DNA from: Iris pallida
Taxonomy: Eukaryota; Streptophyta; Magnoliopsida; Asparagales; Iridaceae
DNA length: 64,000 bases
Assembly (NCBI GenBank): GCA_029216955.1
Contig: JANAVB010015600.1
Span: forward strand, 27,767,352-27,831,351
Reading direction: 5' to 3'
A model generated the notes under the pieces. The model was not told where the DNA came from. It saw only the letters and a program-made list of their open reading frames with translations, and ran no database searches. A program made the position numbers and the translations under genes. Position 1 is the stretch's first letter, and each line of letters begins with the position of its first letter. Below are positions 19,316-31,635 of this stretch, piece by piece.

Positions 19316-21554
19316 GTTGGGAGTGTTTATATAAATGTTATTGCTCCTTAAAAGGGAAATATTTGTTGAAGGTTGACTAAAAGCCTTAATGAGTTCTTAA
19401 GTATTGACAAATGCTTGGTGCTTGACTGGAAGCACATGTAGAGTACTACTACAAGAGGATTTGACCTCTAGCATACTGAATCCATGTCACTATTTTGGGG
19501 GGGGGGGGGGGGGGGGGGGGGCACAAAAAGCATAGGGCTCTTGCCTGTAGTGCAGAACTACAAGATATTTAAACCAAATGCTCTACATTTGTATGGAACC
19601 ACATGAGGTAGGTTGAACTCGTTTATATAGCCCATGTCATAGCGGCATACTACCACAAAGAGGCATGTAGCATCATGCTTGTAGTTGAAAAGACTAAAAG
19701 TATGCATATAGTGAAATATCAGGTCAGATGACTTTATGTGCTTTATTGAGATGTTTGTGTGACTAAGGGAAGTATAGTCATGATACTTAATTCAAAATTT
19801 AGTATATTTAGGTAATAGACTATACCATCGCCTAATGAAGGAAGATTCAAGTCATAAGTTTAGTCTATTATGTATTATACTACACTATCGCCTCATGAAC
19901 AAACATTATCGCTGTGAGGGCTACGAGGAATGGTCAAATTGAAATATGTAGAGAATTTTTGGAGTTCAAGTCCAACCAAGTAGACTACAAAAAATCTGTT
20001 GTCTATTAAAAATAAAATATGCGGATTATTTATATTGAAGTACGACAAAATATTCGATTGCCTAGGTGCTAACTAGTATCGGTGTGGACGAGGAGGCCAA
20101 GGTTTGATTCCTTCGTCTAGCATAATTTTTTGACACTAAATTTATAAAGGTCCTGTAGGCCTAAACATGAACTCTAAGTACAAATTTCGATTCTGGGAAG
20201 TGTGCCGATGGAAATTGAATACTACTGATTCTTTTACTCCGTTGATGATCTAACAAGGCGAAAGAGGATTGTAAGTCTGCTCACTGGTAAGAACAACAAT
20301 TCCTCTCTTTCGGTTTTATGCGAAATTTTTTCGCGTGTCTTGTGTGAAGGAAGGCTCCTTTTATTTATAGCAATCTGGGACCCATGCGCGCATGAACGAT
20401 GCGCATATGAGATGCCGCATGGAACTTCTGAACAGAATTCGGTTGCAACTACGCGGGCATGACATAGCTAACTGCCATGCGACAGTGGTTATGCTTGTTG
20501 CTGAGATCTTGGGCTGTTGACACCCATCATAGGTATGACCAAGTCAGTGACACGTGGCATGCGCTCATTGCTTGAAGATCTCGACCTGTTGTAACAGAAA
20601 GATTTGACTGCGTTGTCGATCCTCCGCATTTAAGGATAATTATGGCGCATGGCTTCGGAGGCGCATGCGAGGGTTCATCCTTTGCTAGCCACGTGCCTTT
20701 GACATCCATCACTGTCAAAAGAGTAATTATTGAGCTGATGTAAGCGCTGACGTTTGTTGTCAGCTCGTACTTCGAAACGACTGTTTTATTTCAGATGTCT
20801 TTAATGCGCATGGCAATAATGACGCATGACATCCTTGGCACATGAAGTCATAAGTGATGACGCTTTGTTTGTTGTGTAGCCGTCGGCTGTATATGTTTCG
20901 AGGAGCATGCTACAACATGTTTCAAATAACAGCTAACATCTGACACAGTTGTCACTGCTGCATTAAATGCTGAAGTGACTGTTGGGGGTCTTAGGCGCAT
21001 GACCGTTTAGGCGCATGGAGTTTTGGCGCAGTAGGGCCTGCCTGCCTTTGTGGTGTCTCCCGAGCGCATTGGTTCAGGATGCACATGGTTTGTCATGCAC
21101 ATGGTTTCATTTTTTTCATGCTTCTACAAGGGGTTACATTTTTTTAATCAAACTTATTGCATTCTAAACTAATGCACTCAAGTACACCAAATTATTGGTC
21201 ATTTATTCAATATAGTTATTAGATAAAGCAAATGGACTCACAACGACTACTTTGTTTCTTCTACATTAGAGGACCGACTCTTCAGGTTTGAACAAATTGA
21301 ATGAATTGAGATCCATGAGTGTAACCATGCGACATGCTCGATTGATCAGTGTAGTGCGTGGATACATCGTCAATCCGTAGCAACGTGATAGAAGTTGTGC
21401 AACAACCAGTATTACGTGCAGAAGTGCAATGAAGAGAGCGTTTCAAAAGTTTTCTTTCAGAACTTGCTGGTTCATGGAAGCAATCGACTTACATCGTCGA
21501 ATTGCTTTGAGCATCGGTCTGATCACCCAAACGAGTCACTTCTTCCTCCTCCAA
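19316..21554 (+). repeat. Element A 3' LTR, main piece
   Basis: Probable start TGTTGGGAG at 19316. Homology to the 5' LTR pieces is seen at 19980-20150 and 21140-21554. It contains a G25 homopolymer (19497-19521). It is interrupted at 21554 by element D, whose target duplication TCCAA ends here and recurs at 35143. The left boundary is inferred from the TG start only. Confidence 0.65.
19497..19521 (+). repeat. G25 homopolymer
   Basis: Twenty-five consecutive G in A's 3' LTR. The 5' LTR counterpart is outside the window or lost. Confidence 0.9.
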
Positions 21555-24500
21555 TGTCACGCCCCGACCCGGAAAATTGTTTCGTCCTCGCATCGATTTA
21601 TCCGAATCATCGTCCTCGCGGGGGCGTGATGCCGTACGAGTCTGGAGTTACACTCGTACAAGGCAAGATGACAAGTTCTCAAATGGTTATCTTTGATTTG
21701 GTATTAGCAACGAACGGAAACAAAGTATACGAAATAATTCTCTTTATTGATACATGAACGAAGATTACAAAGGCTTTCAATAGCCCAACAATGTATGCCA
21801 GATTGGCTACAATACTCAGGTTCTCTCTTGCCCACAAAGGATTTCACCGTACCATACATCATGCCTTCTATATATCGGCCGCATCAATCATGTTGCATGT
21901 CCGAGCGTCAATGCGGTCGCACGCCTCAATACGCTTTGGCATTTTCAAGCCTCAACGCGTTCAAGCGAAGCTCCGCCGCGAGCAGACCAATCCCTGAACC
22001 TGCTAGCAAACTAGTGGGGGATTAGTACTTTCGTCCTCGCTGTACTGATCAAAGACCCACTTAACAAATCGACATTTAGTATTGTATTGAATCATACAAA
22101 CATACAATTTAGTTTTCTATGTTCTCCTTAGGATCAGTTCATGGCATATTCGAAGACTGTAAAGCATGTTATCATGACAAGCATGTTATTCGATTCGCAT
22201 AAGTAAACGGGCAACCAATAGCAATCTCGTGTTGTTTCGTGACTTCTTACCAACATCGACGCACTCGTCCTTGCACCGACGCAAGATGAATACGCCTATC
22301 AGCTTTCCCTGTCAAGTTATAAGTGCTCTCTACGCAGGATCTATATGTGCATGATATGTGTGTACCTTGCACTTTCGATCCAGGATCTATTTGTGCAGGA
22401 TATAGGTATACCTTGCACTTTCAACCCATCGTTCCTTATCTATATGAGGGTCACTAGCTTTCTGGGCTAGAATGAACTTATATTTCTCAAATCAAATATG
22501 TAAGACGATAATCACTCTGTGCGGTTGCTAACCCAAACAATCAGAGGACCCCCGAATTACTCGAGTAAGTGGCTTATTACATCAATAGCAGGTCGCAAAC
22601 CGTCTTAATGAAGTGCACCAACAATACCGATTTTTCGCAGTCCCTCCTAGGCCGAACGGACCCAACGTCCTGGCGAACCACGTTCGAGGGAAGAAAACAC
22701 CCGTGCACGGGCAATATATATTTAAGTCCATTTGACCATGCAATGCATCTTATCTTTCATACAACCAAGCAAGTTCGCCTATCTCTATTTAAATTGGCAC
22801 AATGCCTCAATGTTCTCAACGAACGCCCTAAAGGCCATGAACATTTCGAAGGCACCATGCCGTACCGACAGTTATGTCACATCCGTGCTATAACTGTTCT
22901 CCTTGTCGCAACGACGCCATCTTTTATAAGTCTCGTCTTGCTGCGCATACTTTGATATAGTTATTCGTCTTTCCTTGCATTGTGCATTCGAGGCACGCCT
23001 CGAAGCCGTATTTCTATGTTCTACGTCTTAGTGTTCAACGCGTTAGACTTATGTTCCTTTCTTTCGACTCGTGCAATTGAGGCACGCCTCGATATTTAAT
23101 GTTCTATAGCTCGTGCACTGAGGCACTCGTGCCGATATAGTCTTTCAATGTTCTGAGCATATACTAACTCGTGCACAGGGCACGAACGACTTGTGCACTG
23201 AGGCACTCGTCGATACAGTTATCCCATGTTCTTATGGCTTACGCACCAAGGCGCTCGCCCTTCCGATATTCAAATGTTCCATAGCGACTCGTACATTTGA
23301 TGCACGATTCATTTCAATTGTTCTATCTACTGTTCGACACACACTATGTTTATCTCTCTATCGAGCCACGTCCGTGGATGTCACGACCCGCACCCTGTAT
23401 AGGGGCACGAGAAGTGGGTACGTCCAGCCTACGCCGCAGTGTCGGCGGTAGAACGCTGTCCTAGGTTAATCATCTAACAATATAAAGTACCTGTACAGTT
23501 TATACTCTCCGAGTGGAGGTGACAAACAGAAACAATCTCAATCACATCTAGGTAGAGAAATGGAGGATAGATAGATAGACAGATGGTAACTCAAGAGAAC
23601 AGTACAACAGATGAAATAAGCCCAAGTGTCTAGGATAACATAACATCAGAATGTCAACTCATAATCCAATAAGTTTAAGAGTCTATACATAACTCAACAT
23701 CTCAAAATACAACTCAGATGTGAGACAAAATGATAATATAGAAAGACTGCCTAGACTAAACTGGTCTAGACTACTGGAACAACATCCTCAGCTGCAGGTG
23801 GATCCTGCTGAGGGTCCACAACATAAGTGTCATCTAGTCCTGCTCCATAATAGGTAGACACCAGGGCCTCCTCCTCATCCTCTGTAATATTTTCAACAGG
23901 TCCAATCAGGACGGGAACGAGCACAATACATCTCACGCAGTGCATAGTATGATAGGAGATATAAAGCATGCAATAGAGTAAAATACAGGAACTGCTGAAG
24001 GAAGATACATGTAGCAAAAGAGATAACTGTAATGAAATATCTACTGTATATAGAGAACTAGCAGTGTCTAGTGAGTCAGAGTAAAATATAGACATGTGAA
24101 ATGGCATAGGAGATTCATGGCTACAGCTAAGAGTGATTCATGGCTATAGCTACTGGGGTAATATCCACATGACTATTTTCACTCCCCCATCCCCAATCAA
24201 TACACAAGGATCCATTCAGGTTATGTTAAGATTCGTGGTAAGCCCATAAATGGGAGATTCATGAGAGGCTCTGCGAATCATGAGAGTACATGAGTCACAA
24301 GCGATTCGTGAATCTATGAAAGCATAGAGATACATGATGATTCGTGAAACGCACAAACATGCTGTATCTGATGCTCCCGATGGGGATAACATCTCATAAA
24401 AAGATCCATATAGTACCAATCCGTGATAACAATCGTGTCAGCATCAAGTAAAGTAATCTAGAGCAAGAATATAAATCCTGGCAAGTATGAAACGGTCAGA

Positions 24501-24639
24501 GAATGTACTCGCCTGATAACTGAATGTCTGAAGAAGATATACTGTCTGAGGAGAGGTGTATGGCTCCTAATCAGAGCAATACAAGTCACAATGTATCCAC
24601 AATGGTAAAAATAAAGTATACAATGCATACTACATGATT

Positions 24640-24990
24640 CTAGGTCGATCTGGTCAAAAGTCAACTCTGGGTCAACTCTAATAGTCAAACTAGGTCACAG
24701 GAAGCCATACTAGGTCAAATAAAGTTAAACAAGGTCAAACAAGTCAAATACTAGTCAACATGATCAATCTGGGTCAAGTCTAGGTCAAACTTAGACCAAC
24801 TAAGGTATTGGTCAAACAAAGACCAGTCAGTAAGGTAATTAGGTCAAACAAAGACCAGTCATTAAGGTAATTAGGTCAGACTAGTTAAACTAGTCATTTT
24901 AGGTTAGTCCTAGTCAAATCTAGGTCAATTAGGTCAACTGACCTAAGGTTGACTTTGGTCAACCCTTAGTCAACAAGGGTCAACAAGTTG
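24640..24990. repeat. GGTCAAA/GTCAAC-word repeat block in E
   Basis: About twenty-five occurrences of GTCAA, mostly in AGGTCAAAC or GGTCAAC contexts, with direct repeats such as GACCAGTCA.TAAGGTAATTAGGTCA. Confidence 0.8.
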
Positions 24991-25139
24991 GGTTTTGGGC
25001 CATTAGGGCTAGTTGGGTTAGCCTCTAATGCCATAGGCTTGTAACCTAGGCCATAGGCTATATAACCTATAGGTTTCCATATAAAACTCTATTTAGTAAG
25101 TCATCTATATTTATAGATATACACCCCTATCTAATATCT

Positions 25140-25439
25140 ATATGTCAATATGGAATACACTATATATAATACCAAAACCCCCACATATATATATATATAA
25201 TGGCACTATATATCTAATACAAAGTATATATATATCAATATATGAATAACTATATATATATAATACAATCACACTCACATATAGACATAATATATATATA
25301 CATATATAAATAGCTAACATATATACATATATATATACATTTTCATATATATATATATATAGACCCATATACCCTCTACTATATATATACCAATATATAA
25401 CCAAATATATATATACATATATATATATATACATATAAC

Positions 25440-25474
<35 letters not shown>

Positions 25475-25540
25475 TGGACATAGAGTGAGAGAGAGAGAGA
25501 GTGAAAGAGAGAGAGACAGTGAAAGAGAGGGAATGGCAGG
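25140..25540. repeat. (TA)n and (GA)n microsatellite block in E
   Basis: Long interrupted TA/CATA tract followed by GAGA repeats (about 25454-25535). Long ORFs over it encode only Tyr/Ile/Ser repeats and are not genes. Confidence 0.9.
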
Positions 25541-25919
25541 TAAAGGGGGCTGTTCTCAGTTTCCTGAGAACAGGAAACCACAGCCCCCAAACACACACAC
25601 AAAACATATATACATACATATGTATATACACACATAACTCCACAAATACCCAACCAAATACTCCCAAAATTGACCCACACTCACATATACATATACTACA
25701 CATATACATACTAAAATACATATATACATGCATTAATCATATCAAAATTTGATTTGAAATTCATTTTTTTACAAAACTGGAATAAATACAAAACCTGGAA
25801 AATATCGAGACTGTGTACTCGACTAGGTAAACCAAAATACATACACGAAACCGAGCTAAGGCTCGAATATCTAGGTTGGTAATACTAGCCCCTAGTGTCC
25901 TCTAGTGTCTAGGATACCT

Positions 25920-26610
25920 GAAACATGGTCATGACACGACACAACGTGTCCACACTAATATAAACCCAATCGGGTAAATCCTATATACACAGACACCTAC
26001 TGTGTCGTGCACACGTTCCATACTCTCGTGGACACACCACGAGACACGACACGTCTCGTGGTTGTACACACGTGTCGACTAGGTCTAGGGCTAGGATTTA
26101 GACACCCTGACACGTATCCAAACCGTGTCGTGTCCGAGTTCTAGGTGCGTATCAGAAGGGGTTTCACACACGTTCAGACCGCGTCGTGCACGCGGTCGAA
26201 CACCTCGTGTTCGCGACACAGGACACGACACACCACGTGCTCGTGTCCTGGGGTTTGCCCTAGGGTCTACTACACACGTGTCACTCTGACACGTGTCCAC
26301 GACTCGTGTACGTGGGACACGAGACCCGTGTCAGAGCCAAAAACTCGACTGTGCAGTGCAGTGCGCGACCCTTGCGGGGACGATTCCGTGTCCGACACGA
26401 CACGAGGTCATCCCAAACTTTGGGGATGACCTGTCAGTCAGTGTCCCGTGCTCTATGCCAATTTTGGCGTGTCCACGTGGCGTGTCCAGTGAGTTATTAG
26501 TGTCGGGTAGCAGGACACAAAATGTGACAGTGTGCAGTACAATTCTCGTGAGTTCGTGTCCGATTTGGACACGAAAAAGGACACAACTCGTGCTTAGTCA
26601 CTAGGGGTTA
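25920..26610. repeat. GACACG/CGTGTC-rich block in E
   Basis: Dozens of GACACG, CACACGTG, ACACGTGTC and their complements, many in palindromic pairs. ORFs here (94-103 codons) are Arg/Thr/Ser-rich by-products of the words. Confidence 0.8.
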
Positions 26611-29600
26611 GGGTTAGCTAGGTCTAGGCTACAAGTCCATGTAATTAGTTTTGAAATTTATGAAAATTCTTTTCTTTGAGGTATTTTATCAAACACTGAT
26701 TTTTGGAATAGGATACGTGTCCGATACAGACACCAAACAATTCCTAGATTTCACCAAACCTTACCCACAGCTAGGTTATATCTATGAGCATGCATATATG
26801 AAGAAAAAACAGTATAATAACTAGGTTTAGATATATTTACCTCTATGTGTGAATTTCTTGAAAACTCAAGAAATGAGGGGTGTGTATCCACTAGCTTTGC
26901 TGTGTCCTTGCCTTGTGAAACTTGGATAGCTATCCTCCCTTAGCCTCCTCAGTGTACTAGGGTCCCAAAGCAAAAGACTAGAGGTTATTTGGATCAAAAT
27001 TGATCGAGTTAAGGGTTTGTGAGGTTGAGGGAATTTCTAAGGTTTAATACCAAGTAAATTGGTATGTAAAGAACTATGGGGTGATTATATAGGAAGGGGC
27101 ATGGTAGGAGGGGTTGTGGCCGGCCAAGGCATGGCCAAGGCATGGGGGTTGTCTCCCTTCATGGAGAAGGAAAGGACTTTGGTGGCAAGGGGTTGATCTT
27201 TTGAGTAAAACAAGGAAAATATCCTATAAATAAATATCTAGATATTTGTATAGCTTTGACTACCATGAAATATCTAATCCTCTTAGTTTCTAGGTTAGGA
27301 ACTAACCTCTAGATTAGGGTAAGCTAGGTTTAAGGCTCTCATGACACACTACAATGAATATAATATATTAAAACACATTAATCCCAATAATTCCAAACAA
27401 ATCCGAGAAAATTACCAAAATACCCCTTAGGCCAAAAAGCACAAATTTGATGTTCTAGGCCTATGGCTAGGCTCACATGATCATGGTTAGTCTCTAGGAC
27501 AAGTAACTCTAAGGTTACACTAGGGTTTCATTAGTAAATCACAAAGTCATAAGTCATGACTTAGAAAATGGTTTTAATTACACTAAAAATCACCAAAAAT
27601 CATATCATGACTAAATCATCATTATTAATAATTAAAATAATAAATTTTCAAAAATACCCTATTTTTAGAAAACTGGGTGTTACAGTGGACTCGATATGTC
27701 AACTTAGTATACAACGATATATTTTACTTAGGCATGAAGGAGTAGGAAAGAGAAGTCAATGTTTTTCCACCTTGAGTCGATATGCCTTGTCGTTTTGCCG
27801 ATCCGATGTGACTCGATTTTATAACTTCGTTGCATGGCCAACTCTCCTGACTTAGCCATTCGAGCACTTCGTGCTTCATTGAATTATACGTCCGATTTGG
27901 CTTACCGTGCCAATGCCTCAGTCCGTCGCAATGCGACGATTAGTTTCGCGGACCCCTTTCTGAATAAGGCAAAATGTCGACATCTAATATTTCAGCATAA
28001 ACGTATAGCCTGCACACGAAACCAACTAAAATTAATACTTATTCGAATCGGTCAATTGCCTTGCGTCGATTCGATTTCTGAGAATCTTCGAACCGACTCA
28101 CTGCTTTCCCTCAGGACAACTTAATACTTGCATCGATCTTACTTGATGCGTTCCTCGGGTCAATGTAACTATTCGACTCGATGCATCCTCTTGGGACAAC
28201 GTAACTCTTTGTATCGATTCGCATCGATACGTAATCGGGTCAATGCGACTCTTCGAGTCAACGACTCAACATAATGCACCGTGCGGAGCGGGACATTACA
28301 TAATATACTACTCAAAACAAGGTTCGTCCTCGAACCGAAATCAACACTAAATTTCCAAGGGTTTCTCTAGATCGTTCCACGATCTCGTCTTACTATCGTT
28401 TGGATCATACAACTTAGTTTGGAATCATACACATATTTTCGACGTCCCACCAATATATGCATTTCAGCCAAGCTTAGTTGTAGGATATCAGAACAAAGCT
28501 AACATGTAACTTCTTATTCTCAATTACTTGCTACCCTCGTACTCTCGATCGGACTTGGGCTCTAGCATATGTTCTCGCAATTCTATTGCATATGCATATT
28601 GATACATACACGATCCTCCAACAAAAGTCAAGGCACACGATGCTATTCAAAAATCGTATTTCTCACTTTGTAAGTTTCATCGGGACTATCAATTCTACGC
28701 ATCGCGTCAAGCCATCGCGCATCCGATCACAACGAGTCTTCGCAACGCCTTGCGTTCGACGTCGCTACCTAACTTATTTCTGAAGTTTCACTTTGTATCT
28801 TATCTCGACATGATTCTCTTTTATTGACTTGCAAAAGCATCAACATTCAGAACTACGTCCGTTAGGTGATTTACCTAGACACCGTGCTCAAATTCTTCCG
28901 ACGCAACTTTAAATTGGCATTGCACAAATGCCACAATCTATCCGACACAAAGTTTAATTCAAGTCGACGATGCTCAAGGCAACGATCGCCTTGACACGAA
29001 GGTCTCTACGATGCGTCTTACGTTCGATTCCCATCGAGTAGAAAATTTCTAGCCAAATTCTAAACTCGTCCGTCTCGCAACATCGAATATAAGTTCGATT
29101 CACGCAAGCTCAATTGTAAGGTGAATCCAAATCTAACGACATAACTTGTAAGTCATTCCCTTATCGTTCTCTCTCGTGCATAGCACGATTCTCACAATCG
29201 CCTATCCGAATCACCAAGTTCGTTGGTGAATTTCTAGTTCGATCGTCGACCAACATAACCATTCAAGCACTCATCCGACGAATACTCAAAATCTAGCTAT
29301 TCTCAATCGAAAGTTGTTCCAACAATTTTCGATCGCCTAGACTTCTCGTCAACATACACCACACTATATTTGTTACCGATGCAATTTTGTATGCGATAGC
29401 GCATTGGTCATCTTACGGTCTGCAACATTCAATTTGATTTGGCGGTCAAGTCTTCTAGGGTCAGCTGTCCTGAATCTACGCTCGATAATTGTGGATTATC
29501 ACCGAAGGACAGTTTACTACGAACCATGCTATATCTTATTTCGGAGCCAAATCACGTTCTGACCATTCTATCGGACTAACCCAAATCCGTACATAACCAT

Positions 29601-30217
29601 TTCTATCGACGCAACTGATGCGCAACTAGCCTCCAACTAACTCATGCACTAACGTCGAAAATTCTGAAATTTTACGAAACATCTACTCGTATCGAGTTCG
29701 AGTCTTTCTACCCATGGCCAACATCTGAGATGCTATACGCATCGGGACGATCGTCGATGACCTTATAGTCTCGTCCTGATCAATTACAAGTTTACAATCA
29801 ACCAAGTTGACACCTTCGTATTATCGTTTCCGAAAATCTTGATATCGTAGGCCTACCCCGTAGTGTGTTCTCATATCGTGCTTACGTTTCTTGGAGTATC
29901 GATTCTGATAGTTTATATCAATTTCGATAGAGCGAGGATCGACTTTGAATCTGTTTCAACGTCAACTTAGCCCGTATTGCATACATCCAAGTTCTCTACA
30001 AACTTTTCCATACGTATCAAGTCGTTTTTCCGATTCGTCGCATCCCGCTATACTTCGATCGCGTAACTGAGTTATCGATTATCCAACATCGAACCCTCAA
30101 GTTATACGATCACGCCCTCTAAGTTTCGCGTGTATCAGTCATACTTAAATGAGTTTTGCCGTAATATAACCAACTATTTCTTAGGCACTATTCACCTGCA
30201 CCAACCAACTCTTCACC

Positions 30218-30430
30218 GAAGTCGCACATCGTGCGATCCGATTATAATTCGCCTCGTCCAATATTTCTATCGAGATCGCAAGTCGTGCGATTCGATTACC
30301 ATTCGCGTATTCTAACATTTTTGTCGAGATTGCAAGTCGTGCGATTCGATTATAATTTGTATCGCCCAACATTTTCATCGAGATCGCAAGTCGTGCGATT
30401 CGATTTTAACTTCAAGTTTCCTATCGGATC
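30218..30430. repeat. 54-bp tandem repeat, about four copies
   Basis: Copies start at about 30218, 30271, 30325 and 30379 with CGAGAT(C/T)GCAAGTCGTGCGA followed by TTCGATTATAATT-like sequence. Confidence 0.85.
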
Positions 30431-31022
30431 GATCCGATCATTGCCTCAAGGCATAATCGTTTTGTTAGTCTCGGTCGTCCGACCGACTTATAATTTTCGT
30501 CTGACGTATCTTTCATTGATACGAGTCCCGCCTTATCGTCTCAACCGATTTTCGGAGAACACTTGCATCGACACATCGTCATACAATTTTCCAATCGAGT
30601 CTCGGTACTCTCCCGTTCGTTGCGGACAAATCTTTCGCAAATCTCACATCGCGTCGATGCAATTCATCGCACACGTGGTATATCATATACCACTCAGAAT
30701 CGAGTCATTCATCGCATACGTGGTATGGCATATACCACTCGGAAATTAAGTCTTTTCCCTCGCATCATACTCGGTATGAACCAACAATCTCTTTCGACTC
30801 ACAATTTCTGCAGTGATCGTGCTTGATCACAACCGTAACTTTGATTAACCAAAATTCGACACAATTCGGCTAATGTGTACATTCGCCAATACAAGTTCAA
30901 GTTCGGTGCACTGCCGAACGATTCGTTTCTATCGATTTATGATTTCGGTTCTACCCGTTGCACAACATACAACGATTTATTTCCACTATATGTTGCATTC
31001 CGTGCAGCGATTACGTTGACAT

Positions 31023-31165
31023 GCATTGCACCACGTGCAACAATTTACTTCCGACACGCATTGCACCACGTGCAACGACTTATTTTCGACATTCATTGCA
31101 TCTCGTGCAACGATTTATTTTCGACATCTGTTGCACCTCGTGCAACAATTTATTTCCGACATTCA
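31023..31165. repeat. 35-bp tandem repeat with TTGCAC/GTGCAA dyads, about four copies
   Basis: Copies start at about 31023, 31058, 31093 and 31128, each with TTGCA(C/T)C.CGTGCAA then CGATTTATTTTCGACAT-like sequence. More degenerate copies flank the array from about 30955 to 31440. Confidence 0.85.
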
Positions 31166-31623
31166 AAGTCAATGCTCAAATCCGTTCAACACATTCGATA
31201 TTGACTTATCACTTTAATTGCAACGCACATTCACAATCAACTCGTTGTACTTCCTGCAATGCATTATTTAAGTTTCCGCATTGGTGCAACCAATATTCAC
31301 AACCCGTTGCACTTCATGCATCGTTTCATTTCTCATTCAACATGTTACATTGCACATCTCAAATCGCATTTCACAATTTGTTGCACTTGCAACAACTAAC
31401 ATTTCACGGCTCGTTGCATTCAATGCAACGAAACGTTTCACGACTTTCTCCGCAACATCATGTAAATTCGAAGTACTTACGGCAACGTTATCCGACTTTG
31501 TATTAGACTTATTGTATGGAACATCCAGTGCAGCATCGAGTAGAGTCAAGAGTGATTCGATTGGTGGTGGGCAACTCTTTGGAATTGAAACAAAGCAAAC
31601 GTCCTGAGGAAATTGAGCCTAGA

Positions 31624-31635
31624 GCTCTGATACCA
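31624..31635 (-). promoter_or_regulatory. Primer-binding site of element D
   Basis: The minus strand reads TGGTATCAGAGC three bases after the right LTR's end, a perfect initiator-tRNA-Met PBS. Confidence 0.85.

Larger units (their letters stand above)
23379..27684 (+). mobile_element. Element E: 4.3-kb solo LTR (gypsy-type termini)
   Basis: Begins TGTCACGACC, ends GGTGTTACA, and is flanked by GTGGA on both sides (23374-23378, 27685-27689). The undisrupted equivalent is seen at about 33465-33480 in D's other LTR. There is no PBS, coding region or second LTR inside, so this is a solo LTR left by LTR-LTR recombination. TGTCACGACC/GGTGTTACA ends and multi-kb length are typical of plant Ty3/gypsy chromovirus LTRs. 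The strand is not determined; + is arbitrary. Confidence 0.82.
21555..28300 (-). repeat. Element D 3' LTR, split by solo LTR E
   Basis: Begins TGTCACGCCCCGACCC and ends GGGACATTACA. Pieces 21555-23378 and 27685-28300 align with 31639-33479 and 33480-35142 (less F) of the other LTR. Confidence 0.9.

Noticed and set aside
25138..25752. Tyr/Ile/Ser-rich ORFs up to 180 codons.
   Set aside because: Translations of TA and GA microsatellites.
26091..26604. Arg/Thr/Ser-rich ORFs around 100 codons on both strands.
   Set aside because: By-products of GACACG/CGTGTC words in a solo LTR.
30130..31607. ORFs of 100-180 codons in D's interior.
   Set aside because: Rich in repeated words from the 54- and 35-bp arrays; no domain and no conserved frame.
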